Assembly (NCBI GenBank): GCA_945870155.1
Contig: CAMBSB010000002.1
Location: 1 to 64,000 of the forward strand
Direction of reading: 5' to 3'
Length of the DNA stretch: 64,000 nucleotides
Source: Paludibacter jiangxiensis
Lineage (GTDB): Bacteria > Bacteroidota > Bacteroidia > Bacteroidales > Paludibacteraceae
How positions within the stretch are numbered: the first letter of the stretch is position 1; each line of letters starts with the position of its first letter. The notes under the pieces are model-generated. The model had not been told where the DNA came from. It ran no database searches and saw only the letters and a list, made by a program, of their open reading frames with translations. Positions 27,630-34,462 of this stretch are shown here, one piece after another. Both the position numbers and the translations under genes were made by a program.

Positions 27630-27670
27630 ACTGACATATTTGTCAGTACGAAGTATTATTTTTACTTTTG
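27630..27670 (+). promoter_or_regulatory. Cargo promoter with palindromic operator over the -33 element
   Basis: ACTGACATATTTGTCAGT (27630-27647) is a 7-bp perfect dyad. TTTG at 27639-27642 within it, a 20-base spacer and TACTTTTG at 27663-27670 form a textbook Bacteroidota promoter. Binding of the divergent XRE protein would block it. Confidence 0.8.
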
Positions 27671-27739
27671 CATTTCACTTTTTTTGTTTAGAGTGTGTTT
27701 TGTATTATAACCACTGTACTTATCTTAAAAGCTCTACTT

Positions 27740-28324
27740 ATGCAAATTATCAAGTTTCCTTTTGTTTCTATTTTATGCTGTTTATTTCTATTTGCCTTCC
27801 AATCAACAGCCAGTAGCAGTTCTAATCTTGACCTTGTTAGCTTAAAAAACCAAGGCTATCAAATTTTCAACAAAGACAACTTTGTCATTAAATGTAATTC
27901 AAAGTTGAAAATTAATTCCGAAGCATTAAGATTAGCTAAAGAGAATGGTATTAATTTTATTTTATCTTCTTATATTGGTTCTGAAAACGATAATTCTGAG
28001 AGTTCTGGTGTTATTTATAATATCCAGATTTCTGATATTTCCTCTCAATATAAGAATATTCAAATTGGCAAACATAATGCTATTACTTTAAATTATCTCG
28101 ATAGTTATTGCTCAAGCCTCAAAGCGAATAATATGAGTTTCAGTAGACCTAGTTTTAACGGTTTAAATGCTGTTGAGTATTATTTTTTGCAAAATGGAGT
28201 ACTACCTACCAAGTCTATTATTTTTATTAAAGACAAAAAAGCATATATGTTGCAGGTCGGTACAAGAAAAAATCTTTCTAAAAAATATACAGATTTTAAA
28301 AACTCATTCAAATTTATTAAATAA
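27740..28324 (+). CDS. Secreted protein of unknown function (first cargo gene)
   Basis: I start at the internal Met 27740 (MQIIKFPFVSILCCLFLFAFQSTA), which gives a standard Sec signal peptide; the 15 residues in front lie in the leader. The mature part (about 170 residues) has SLKNQGYQIFNKDNFVIKCNSKLKIN and an FLQNGVLPTKSIIFIKDKKAYMLQVGT stretch, suggesting a small alpha/beta exported domain. No known family is recognised. It opens a tight four-gene operon (gaps 6, 0 and 32 bases) under the XRE-controlled promoter. Confidence 0.65.
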   Translation: MQIIKFPFVSILCCLFLFAFQSTASSSSNLDLVSLKNQGYQIFNKDNFVIKCNSKLKINSEALRLAKENGINFILSSYIGSENDNSESSGVIYNIQISDISSQYKNIQIGKHNAITLNYLDSYCSSLKANNMSFSRPSFNGLNAVEYYFLQNGVLPTKSIIFIKDKKAYMLQVGTRKNLSKKYTDFKNSFKFIK

Positions 28325-28330
28325 TCAATT

Positions 28331-28552
28331 ATGGGAAATACAGGTAAAATTATTACAATTGTCATTATTGTGTTTGTTGGTGTATTTGCGTTAGCACTTA
28401 TGCAGAAAGCTGGCGGTGGTGGTATGGGATTTTTCGGTTTATTCGGAGTTGCTATATTCTTCGTTATTAAATCTATTTTTAAAAAAGACAAGCCAAAAGA
28501 AAACGATTCAATTGTAAAAAAAGACAATGATGAGATTAAGCTTGAAAAATAG
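28331..28552 (+). CDS. 73-residue Gly-rich membrane protein
   Basis: Two hydrophobic segments (about 6-24 and 32-47) are separated by MQKAGGGGMGFFG, then a charged Lys/Asp/Glu tail faces the cytoplasm. TAG at 28550 is directly followed by the ATG of the J-domain gene, so the two are probably translated together. It may anchor or pair with the J-domain protein in the inner membrane. No known family; this is the real gene, and the ORF at 28180 on the other strand is a shadow. Confidence 0.6.
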   Translation: MGNTGKIITIVIIVFVGVFALALMQKAGGGGMGFFGLFGVAIFFVIKSIFKKDKPKENDSIVKKDNDEIKLEK

Positions 28553-29089
28553 ATGATTAAGCCTGACTACTATAATATTCTACGTGTAAGTCGAGAAGCG
28601 TCAAAAGAAGATATCAAGAAAGCTTACCGTAAACTAGCCATTGAGGTACACCCGGATAAAAATAAAAGTTCTGATGCTCACGAGAGATTTGTCGAAATCA
28701 ATGAAGCATACTTACTTCTAAGCGATGATGAGGCCAGAGCTAAATACGACAATGAGTTTTTTTCTAATCTTCAATATGAGGACCTTTTCAATTCTAGTGT
28801 TAAAGATGTATTTGTGGACAACGATTTGAATGATTGGTCAAAGAAGGCAAAGATGCAAGCAGAGCGTTACGCAAAGATGACGTTTGAAAACTTTTTCAAT
28901 TTAGTTGCTGGAGTAGCAAAAGAAACAGGTTTTCAATTTGGCAACGTGATTATCTATATGATATCTGGCATTTCACTTTTAAGTGGGATTGGATTCTTAA
29001 TTCGTTCGAACATTGTACTTGGTGTGATATTTCTAACTTTGGGTATTGGTGGTCAATTTCTGGCAAATAACAGATGGGAAAAGCATTAA
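28553..29089 (+). CDS. Membrane-anchored J-domain protein
   Basis: The first 70 residues are a canonical J domain: [33 protein letters not shown] with the HPD motif, and [20 protein letters not shown] linker of about 55 residues and two adjacent membrane helices (about 128-150 and 152-171) follow. It lacks the Gly/Phe and zinc domains of DnaJ, so it is a type III J-protein that would recruit DnaK to the membrane. In the XRE-controlled operon it may help fold or target the neighbouring exported proteins; that is inference. Confidence 0.85.
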   Translation: MIKPDYYNILRVSREASKEDIKKAYRKLAIEVHPDKNKSSDAHERFVEINEAYLLLSDDEARAKYDNEFFSNLQYEDLFNSSVKDVFVDNDLNDWSKKAKMQAERYAKMTFENFFNLVAGVAKETGFQFGNVIIYMISGISLLSGIGFLIRSNIVLGVIFLTLGIGGQFLANNRWEKH

Positions 29090-29121
29090 TAGTACATTTT
29101 AAATACTTAAATAATAAACAT

Positions 29122-29592
29122 ATGAGTAAATTTCTATTGATAATTACAACTTCTTTATTACTATTTTCGTGTGGGAATAAACAAGTCCCTCTGGATAAAA
29201 GAATTACTTCCGAGTATACTTTTGATTGGGTTTATGGGGCTGATTATATGGCAATGTATAAAGAAATGAAAGAACAAAAGTATCAAAAAGAAAAGAATTA
29301 TTCTTCTGATATATCTATTAAAACAATTGGTAAAATTATTATTTCTAAAAATGAAATATTAGTGCAAAGTGATGATGAACAATTGAAGAAATTTATTGAG
29401 CAATACGGCAAACTTAAAGTTTTAAACGTTGAGGAAGAGCAACCCTCTAGCATGAAAAAATATGGTATAATTTATCACAAATACAAAACCGATAAATGCG
29501 AAGTCTCTGTATCGATTAAATCCAATATTGTTAACAATATAACTTTTAATTTTTCTGCTTCAGAAATTCTTACATTTTACAAAATAAAATAG
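29122..29592 (+). CDS. Lipoprotein of unknown function
   Basis: Start chosen at Met 29122, because MSKFLLIITTSLLLFSCGNK is a clean lipoprotein signal (lipobox LFSC). The longer ORF start overlaps the J-domain gene. The mature protein of about 138 residues has KTIGKIIISKNEILVQSDDEQLKK and a helical middle; no known domain. It is the last gene of the four-gene operon. Confidence 0.65.
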   Translation: MSKFLLIITTSLLLFSCGNKQVPLDKRITSEYTFDWVYGADYMAMYKEMKEQKYQKEKNYSSDISIKTIGKIIISKNEILVQSDDEQLKKFIEQYGKLKVLNVEEEQPSSMKKYGIIYHKYKTDKCEVSVSIKSNIVNNITFNFSASEILTFYKIK

Positions 29593-29650
29593 GTATTTTG
29601 ATTTATATGTTGTCATTAATTATTGTTTTACTTTTTTATTATATTAAATT

Positions 29651-30022
29651 ATGAATAAATTCACTTTCTTACTTATCGCCTCTTTTCTTTCCATTTTCGT
29701 TTCAGCTCAATCATTTAGCGAAAAAGTCTTTCAGTGCGAATATAATGGCAGCAAATCAAGTCCTCCTAATTTGTTTATTCATTTTGATTATCCAAATAGT
29801 AATTTGACAATTAAAGGTAGTGATGAAGGATCTACTTTAAAATTAAAAAAATACAAAGAAGTAATTCGTGACAGCAAAAAAACTGTTTATGTATATACCT
29901 CTGTTGATCCTCATGGAACTGAAATTTTAGTTGGTATCTATGATTACGCTAGTATTAATACGAAGCTAGTTTATTTTAAATATCCAAATGGTGACGAAGT
30001 TAATTATTGGATGTGTAAATAA
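29651..30022 (+). CDS. Small secreted protein
   Basis: 123 residues with a signal peptide ending ISA-type (MNKFTFLLIASFLSIFVSAQS). The mature part is beta-rich (LFIHFDYPNSNLTIKG, KKTVYVYTSVDPHG) and ends EVNYWMCK. Two Cys in the mature part (about 29 and 122) could form a disulfide. No family is recognised. It stands 58 bases after the lipoprotein gene and may share the transcript. Confidence 0.6.
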   Translation: MNKFTFLLIASFLSIFVSAQSFSEKVFQCEYNGSKSSPPNLFIHFDYPNSNLTIKGSDEGSTLKLKKYKEVIRDSKKTVYVYTSVDPHGTEILVGIYDYASINTKLVYFKYPNGDEVNYWMCK

Positions 30023-30091
30023 TTTCTTTTTTATCTTTTATCACTACGGTTTTCTTATTGATTTTTAATTCACAATAGTTATTTATGTATT

Positions 30092-30274
30092 ATGAAAAAG
30101 TTCACTATCAGCTCTTTGATTGTTATTGTTTTCAGTATGACTTCTTGCTATGTTACCAAGCAGAGCTATCAGCCCGTTAATCAAAGAAGTGCTTCCTCTT
30201 ACTCTGAAAAAGAAAAAATGGATTATCTTAACGAATATGGTATTATTGAATATCGTAAGAAATTTGGTTATTAA
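30092..30274 (+). CDS. 60-residue lipoprotein
   Basis: MKKFTISSLIVIVFSMTSCYVTKQSYQ gives a lipobox (MTSC, Cys19), followed by a short polar tail ending EYGIIEYRKKFGY. Too short for a known domain. Small lipoproteins of this type are common in Bacteroidota accessory regions. Confidence 0.55.
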   Translation: MKKFTISSLIVIVFSMTSCYVTKQSYQPVNQRSASSYSEKEKMDYLNEYGIIEYRKKFGY

Positions 30275-30404
30275 AATATCAATATTCTGAAAGCAAAAAA
30301 AAATGTTTATGTTTTATGCATTTATTAATATTGAAATTAGATTAATTTCAATTTAACGCTTCCGTTTTTAAATTATTTATTTACTATTATAATGTATTGA
30401 TATT

Positions 30405-30926
30405 ATGAAAAGAGAATTGCTTTTATACATTGCCATAATAGTTTGCAATTTCACTTTTAGCCAATTTAATCCTAAATTAGATGCTAAAAATGGATTTCAA
30501 ACTTTTAAATTTGGTGATTTAATGTCAATTTACAATGGAAAAATTAATCATGAGTTTGACAATTACTACAAATACACGTATTCGTATCCAAACTCATTGT
30601 TCAATGAAAAGTGGGATAATTTAATTTTGCAATTTTTCAATAATAAACTTGGTTATATTCAAATACTATACAATTCTAACAATGAATACATATATAATTC
30701 AATTTTAAGAAACTTAGAGACATTATTTGGCGAATCACGTAAATATTACTATGGTGAGATTGCAATAAATAATGAGCTATATAGGAACCAATGGGAAGGT
30801 AAAGTTGTTAGCCTAGCAATGATTATGTATAATGATAAGAAAGCTGATACTAACGGCGGCTATTATATCACTATAATTATACGCAATAAACAAATTATAG
30901 AAGATGCTTTAAATAGTCAATTTTAA
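30405..30926 (+). CDS. Secreted protein of unknown function
   Basis: 173 residues with a signal peptide ending near NFTFSQ. The mature part is rich in Tyr, Asn and Phe (FDNYYKYTYSYPNSL, YYITIIIRNKQ), and reads like a single alpha/beta domain (KLGYIQILYNSNNEYIYNSILRNLETLFGE). A spacer of 130 AT-rich bases precedes it, so it may have its own promoter. No family is recognised. Confidence 0.55.
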   Translation: MKRELLLYIAIIVCNFTFSQFNPKLDAKNGFQTFKFGDLMSIYNGKINHEFDNYYKYTYSYPNSLFNEKWDNLILQFFNNKLGYIQILYNSNNEYIYNSILRNLETLFGESRKYYYGEIAINNELYRNQWEGKVVSLAMIMYNDKKADTNGGYYITIIIRNKQIIEDALNSQF

Positions 30927-30936
30927 ATTTATCAAT

Positions 30937-31131
30937 ATGAGTATTAGACAACTGAATTCTTCTGAAAAATCAGATTTTGATGAAATAATTCAAAAAGGAT
31001 GTTTTGTAACATTCAATACTGAATTAAATGTTTATATATTTCGCTATAACGAGAAGGAAACTAATTTTGGAGGCACATATAATCCAAGATGGATTATGGA
31101 TAATATTATTGAAACATTAAACATTAAATAG
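30937..31131 (+). CDS. 64-residue cytoplasmic protein
   Basis: Directly downstream (10 bases) of the preceding secreted protein and without a signal peptide. Visible are SEKSDFDEIIQKGCFVTFNTELNVYIFRY and NPRWIMDNIIETL. The pair of secreted protein plus small cytoplasmic protein could be an effector/partner couple, but no family is recognised. Confidence 0.45.
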   Translation: MSIRQLNSSEKSDFDEIIQKGCFVTFNTELNVYIFRYNEKETNFGGTYNPRWIMDNIIETLNIK

Positions 31132-31155
31132 ATTTGAGTTTTCATTTCAACAAAA

Positions 31156-31190
31156 AAGGGTGTCCCAAAACGGAACACCCTTCATTTTTT
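31156..31190. terminator. Bidirectional terminator between cargo and the minus-strand gene
   Basis: AAGGGTGT and ACACCCTT pair around an 11-base loop, with A-run on one side and T-run (CATTTTTT) on the other. It ends the plus-strand cargo and the minus-strand gene at 31204. Confidence 0.85.
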
Positions 31191-31203
31191 AATCAACCAA
31201 TTA

Positions 31204-32010
31204 TTAAAAAACGTTGTGAATTTTTAAAGCATTACCAGTATTAAGCTGATAATAATTTGCACCTACTTTTTGATAAAACTCTACACCAATCGAATTCAAC
31301 ACAGTTACGTCAGCTGTCAGCGTTGGACTTCCCGGAAGTGTACTTGTCAATGTGATTGCACCAGGGATAGTTGAATTCAAATCCATATAATCAGAATACG
31401 CTACGTTGGAGAGTTCATTTACTGTTGAATCTAATGGCTCATAAATGCCCGTAGTGGCGTTATAAGCGAAGTCTGAAACCACAGACACTGCATTTATCAA
31501 ACGGAAATGTGTTGCTCCTGTTGGAGCTTTAATAGCTTCTCACGGCTTAAATTCTGCCATTTCTACCGTTGCACTATCACGCTCAACACTATTTGTCAAA
31601 GTAAATGGAGTGTAAAATACACTATCAAAACTAATGTTTTTATTGAAGTTCAAACCTAACAGATATTTGCTTTGTGTTGATATCAAAATTGCACGATAAC
31701 CACGAGCTTCAGATTGATCTTCCAAGTTGATTTTCTTCATTATTCCAGTCAAACGACCAGTCAATTGAGGGTCACTCATTTGTTTCATAAGCATATTCAA
31801 TCCCACACGTACAGAACGCCCAGCATTAGCACAACCACCAAACTCATTCATATTCTCACGAGTACGCTGAAAAGCAGCGTCATTCTTAATCTGCTCACCT
31901 GTTGCACCACCTTTTAATCCGGCAAAGTTGCCAGTTAAACCTTTAATTTTAAAATGGCGGATATCTCCGATAGTTCCACCGTACTTAATTGCACCTAATT
32001 GTCTTGCCAT
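31204..32010 (-). CDS. 268-codon Bacteroidota-specific protein with one in-frame TGA
   Basis: Tracks 31540-32010 and 31204-31500 are one frame, broken only by TGA at 31540-31542. The N-terminal half has the family opening MARQLGAIKYGGTIGDIRHFK, KGGATGEQIKNDAAFQRTREN and EFGGCANAGRSVR. It resembles a widespread set of Bacteroidota hypothetical proteins with GTIGDIxFYK and FxRTREN motifs. The second half after the stop continues with AIKAPTGATHFRLINAVS, matching the APAGATHFK-like block of relatives, so the reading frame is conserved across the TGA (FKP-[TGA]-EAIKAP). It has its own promoter and terminator. Function unknown. Confidence 0.78.
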
Positions 32011-32044
32011 AAATTTTATGTATTATTTTAATTATGAATATAGA

Positions 32045-32076
32045 CAAAGATATAAAATTAACGCCAATTACACAAG
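32045..32076 (-). promoter_or_regulatory. Promoter of the 268-codon gene
   Basis: On the minus strand TATCTTTG (32045-32052) follows TTG (32073-32075) by 20 bases and lies 35 bases ahead of the ATG. Confidence 0.65.
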
Positions 32077-32139
32077 TCGAAAAGTAGCGCAAATAACTGA
32101 ATTAGAATGTAGTAGAAGTGATAATATCTTTGAAATGTA

Positions 32140-32196
32140 GTTGGATATATCAGAATATTTTGTATCTTTGCATTGTACAAAAGGAATGCCTTTTGT
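32140..32196 (+). promoter_or_regulatory. Rightward promoter with an early hairpin, facing tRNA-Phe copy 2
   Basis: TTG at 32141-32143, a 19-base spacer and TATCTTTG at 32163-32170 form a full promoter. Right after the expected start lies ACAAAAGG-AATG-CCTTTTGT (32177-32196), an 8-bp perfect hairpin followed by TTT. No ORF follows before the tRNA at 32347. Confidence 0.6.
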
Positions 32197-32237
32197 TTAG
32201 AAAACTCAATTTATTAACAAATCTTGTTTTACTACGG

Positions 32238-32258
32238 ATGTAAACCAATATGTAAACC
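32238..32258. repeat. ATGTAAACC direct-repeat pair, right end of element
   Basis: ATGTAAACC occurs twice at a 12-bp period, as at 20949-20969. The flanking bases differ, so the conserved part is the pair and its spacing. Confidence 0.6.
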
Positions 32259-32346
32259 GGATAAGATTATTGTTAGAGTAGGATAAAAATAGCTAATCAT
32301 TAAAGTGCTCATATAGAGCAATATGGTATCACCCGCTAAGCCGAAA

Positions 32347-32419
32347 GGTACCATAGCTCAGTTGGTAGAGCAAAGGACTGAAAATCCTTGTGTCCCCGGT
32401 TCGATTCCTGGTGGTACCA
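32347..32419 (+). tRNA. tRNA-Phe (GAA), copy 2
   Basis: All 73 bases match copy 1. Upstream, TATC is joined directly to ACCCGCTAA; copy 1 has TTTGC between them, so this copy lacks the TTTG of the -7 box. It marks the right boundary of the element. It may depend on the rightward promoter at 32140 or be weakly expressed. Confidence 0.96.
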
Positions 32420-32424
32420 CGCAG

Positions 32425-32466
32425 AAAAACGCTAATAATCTTATAAATAGATTGTTAGCGTTTTTT
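32425..32466 (+). terminator. Terminator of tRNA-Phe copy 2
   Basis: AACGCTAATAATCT pairs with AGATTGTTAGCGTT (one G-T pair) and is followed by TTTTTT. It differs in sequence from the terminator behind copy 1. Confidence 0.85.
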
Positions 32467-32476
32467 CTTTAACCAC

Positions 32477-32497
32477 TTGTCCCGTATTTGTCCCGTA
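32477..32497. repeat. TTGTCCCGTA direct-repeat pair at an 11-bp period
   Basis: TTGTCCCGTA at 32477-32486 and 32488-32497, 58 bases after tRNA copy 2. Same architecture as the pairs at 2714 and 20949, with different letters. It suggests another, different element integrated at the same tRNA. Confidence 0.5.
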
Positions 32498-32503
32498 AAT
32501 CGG

Positions 32504-33240
32504 TCATTCAGATATTAATACTATGCTTATATCTAAATCAATAAAATAAAGAATACCATTCTCACCCCTTAACACATTCTGAGGTTTAGCATCTGATAGC
32601 TCAAATATTCCATTAGTATATCCGGTTAAACCAAAATTTACCCCCTTGCCTAAAACAGTTTTAATAAATCCTCTTTTATTTAACTCAGTTTCAATTAATA
32701 TTTGTGGTGCGTATTCGTAATTTGGAATGTAAGGCTGTTTCATTACAGCGCATGTCTGTCCGGTATTGTTTTTTGTAAAACCAATAATTTTGTATGAAAC
32801 TTCCGGGAACAATAAATTGTGAGTAAGGATTCTATCAAAGAAGTAATTTAAATCTCTGGTATATTCAAACTCAGTAACATCCTCGTTCAGAAAGAAAAAG
32901 TTATTTACCTTTATCACATTTCTACCATCTTTCGATAAATAAACCGTGTTTTCAGTTCCATTATTTATACTTTCACCATCGGTTAGTTTTGAAAGCTCAT
33001 CAATCCATACGCCATTACTTATAGCTATTTGTGCAAGTTGTCGAAGTCCTTCGTGCTTAATCCAACGTTTATCAAGGCTTTACGTTGTTGCTGAACTACT
33101 TGTTCCCTTGTAGATGTAGGCTGACTCTGTGATTGTTTTAGCGACTCCATTGCTACCTGAGATTGCTCCCAATGATATATAGATGGATTCGTTGCCCATT
33201 GTTCGTCGGTTAACCATGTTGGTTTTTGTTGGTTTTTCAT
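32504..33240 (-). pseudogene. Frameshifted polyvalent protein kinase-like gene
   Basis: The frame ending at TGA 32504 reads upstream beyond the track's GTG start without a stop to about 33076. It gives KHEGLRQLAQIAISNGVWIDE, ENTVYLSKDGRNVIKVNN, the catalytic-loop-like ELSDAKPQNVL and FIDLDI. These are hallmarks of the kinase domain of phage/plasmid 'polyvalent' proteins. The frame has no ATG at its start. The ORF 33025-33240 (MKNQQKPTWLTDEQWATNP) ends in another frame over the same spot, so a one- or two-base slip near 33030-33075 joins them into a protein of about 240 residues. Either a pseudogene or a programmed frameshift; the former is likelier. Confidence 0.6.
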
Positions 33241-33475
33241 TTGAATGAACTCGTTTTAGGAATTTATCATCTTTAGATGATTTCTTTTCTACAAAGTTAG
33301 AATTATTTAATATTTCTGCAATGATTTTTTTCACACCCCTCTACGGAATTATGAACCAGCACAATAATATGAAAATCAATCAAGTATCTCCAATATGTAT
33401 GTAGTTTTTGTCGCAAATATATACTGTTTTTGCGACAAAATCAATTCAATCTTTAAAGCGATCTTTTTAAAAAAA
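33241..33475. other. Spacer with an operator-like palindrome
   Basis: No gene is supported (ORF 33080-33334 overlaps the kinase-like gene in another frame). It contains the 12-bp dyad at 33406-33440. Confidence 0.4.
33406..33440 (-). promoter_or_regulatory. Perfect 12-bp dyad TTTTGTCGCAAA over a TATATTTG box
   Basis: TTTTGTCGCAAA (33406-33417) and its mirror TTTGCGACAAAA (33429-33440) are separated by 11 bases. On the minus strand the right end of the dyad merges with TATATTTG, a -7 element that would serve the kinase-like gene. It looks like a repressor operator. Confidence 0.6.
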
Positions 33476-34462
33476 TCAGACTTTTATCAATTGTTTTAAC
33501 CGCCCCTGATAGCACTGCCAATAATTTTGTTTTATTTTGTCGTTTAGATAAGAGGCTGCAATAAGCTTTTCAACTTCTGCTGATTTTGAAACCATTAGTT
33601 CCATACTGTTCTTTAATATCTTTTTGCTTATGCCGGCAATCTCAGCTAATTTGGCAAATTGCGCACTGATTTTTCCTTGTGCTACATTTTTGGGCAATAG
33701 TCCATCTTCGAGTGCAAAATCTTTGTCTTCAATGTGAATTCGACTGTTTAAAAGGTCGTAAGCGGGACTTAATCGATAGTCACCCATTGGTGTCTCAAGT
33801 ATCGAAAAGTTTTTAAAATTCGCATCACCATTCGAAAACAAATAGTTGAAAATAAGCAACTTTAAAAGTTTTGGTGCTTCTATTTTATAAGTTGGCAAAT
33901 GCGTTTGCATGAGTTGAAATAGATCCAAATAATTCCCCAAATACTTGTAATGTTCTCCGTGCGTTTGTGGTGTACGACCGGCCAGAGATGCAAAATCGTC
34001 TTGAGCACGTTTTATCCCGTCTTCATTTACATCAAAGCGCTTCGTGATATAGGCCGGAGCACCGTTTTTAAAAAAAATCAATGCGTTCTCGGCTGTTTCT
34101 ATTCCATACACTAGGCGGGCAATTTGCATGGTTAAATGTTCGTTAGCAGGCATTTGATCCGGATTTTTACCCGCACCCGGAATCGGTTTCAGTATATAAG
34201 TACCTCGTTCCCCTTCTTCAATCAATCGTAACTTATTTTTTTCGAGTAAAACCGAGAATTTTTCCTGTACTCCCGAAATCGACATGCATTTTCTGTTTTG
34301 TTCAAAAAGCTCATCCGTTTCAGCATTAGATGCAGGTGAATCGTAGGGCAATACATATTGCACCGCCTTGCCGTTAAAAACCCTTTTTAAGCATGTACGA
34401 CTATACCCGCTAAAGCCTTCGGCTAATGTGCCTGGACAATATTTTATTTCAGGTAAACTCAT
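33476..34462 (-). CDS. hipT: HipT-type kinase toxin (system 2)
   Basis: The 328 residues have the HipA kinase features: ISGVQEKFSVLL (about 62-73) as the Gly-rich loop region, TYILKPIPGAGK near 89 with the nucleotide-binding Lys, FSNGDANFKNFSI (about 213-225) as catalytic loop and LSPAYDLL (about 234). A Cys pair (CPGTL, TCLKR) lies near the N-terminus. It overlaps hipS2 by 4 bases. It is clearly a different lineage from system 1, so the two do not arise from a recent duplication. The target of this kinase is unknown. Confidence 0.82.
   Translation of the reverse strand: MSLPEIKYCPGTLAEGFSGYSRTCLKRVFNGKAVQYVLPYDSPASNAETDELFEQNRKCMSISGVQEKFSVLLEKNKLRLIEEGERGTYILKPIPGAGKNPDQMPANEHLTMQIARLVYGIETAENALIFFKNGAPAYITKRFDVNEDGIKRAQDDFASLAGRTPQTHGEHYKYLGNYLDLFQLMQTHLPTYKIEAPKLLKLLIFNYLFSNGDANFKNFSILETPMGDYRLSPAYDLLNSRIHIEDKDFALEDGLLPKNVAQGKISAQFAKLAEIAGISKKILKNSMELMVSKSAEVEKLIAASYLNDKIKQNYWQCYQGRLKQLIKV

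Larger units (their letters stand above)
20847..32419. mobile_element. tRNA-Phe-integrated element (about 11.5 kb)
   Basis: The segment is bracketed by two identical tRNA-Phe genes and opens with a tyrosine integrase beside the first copy. Matching pairs of the word ATGTAAACC occur near both ends (20949-20969 and 32238-32258). Contents are: integrase, HTH gene, VirE-N/DUF3987 gene, a polypyrimidine region, an XRE repressor, a cargo operon and a minus-strand 268-codon gene. I see no relaxase or conjugation gene. Three genes carry in-frame TGA codons. Exact ends are uncertain, because the core crossover within the duplicated tRNA cannot be fixed by eye. Confidence 0.8.

Noticed and set aside
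33080-33334. Minus-strand 84-residue ORF
   Set aside because: Overlaps the kinase-like gene N-terminal ORF in another frame; the latter (MKNQQKPTWLTDEQWATNP) is more protein-like.
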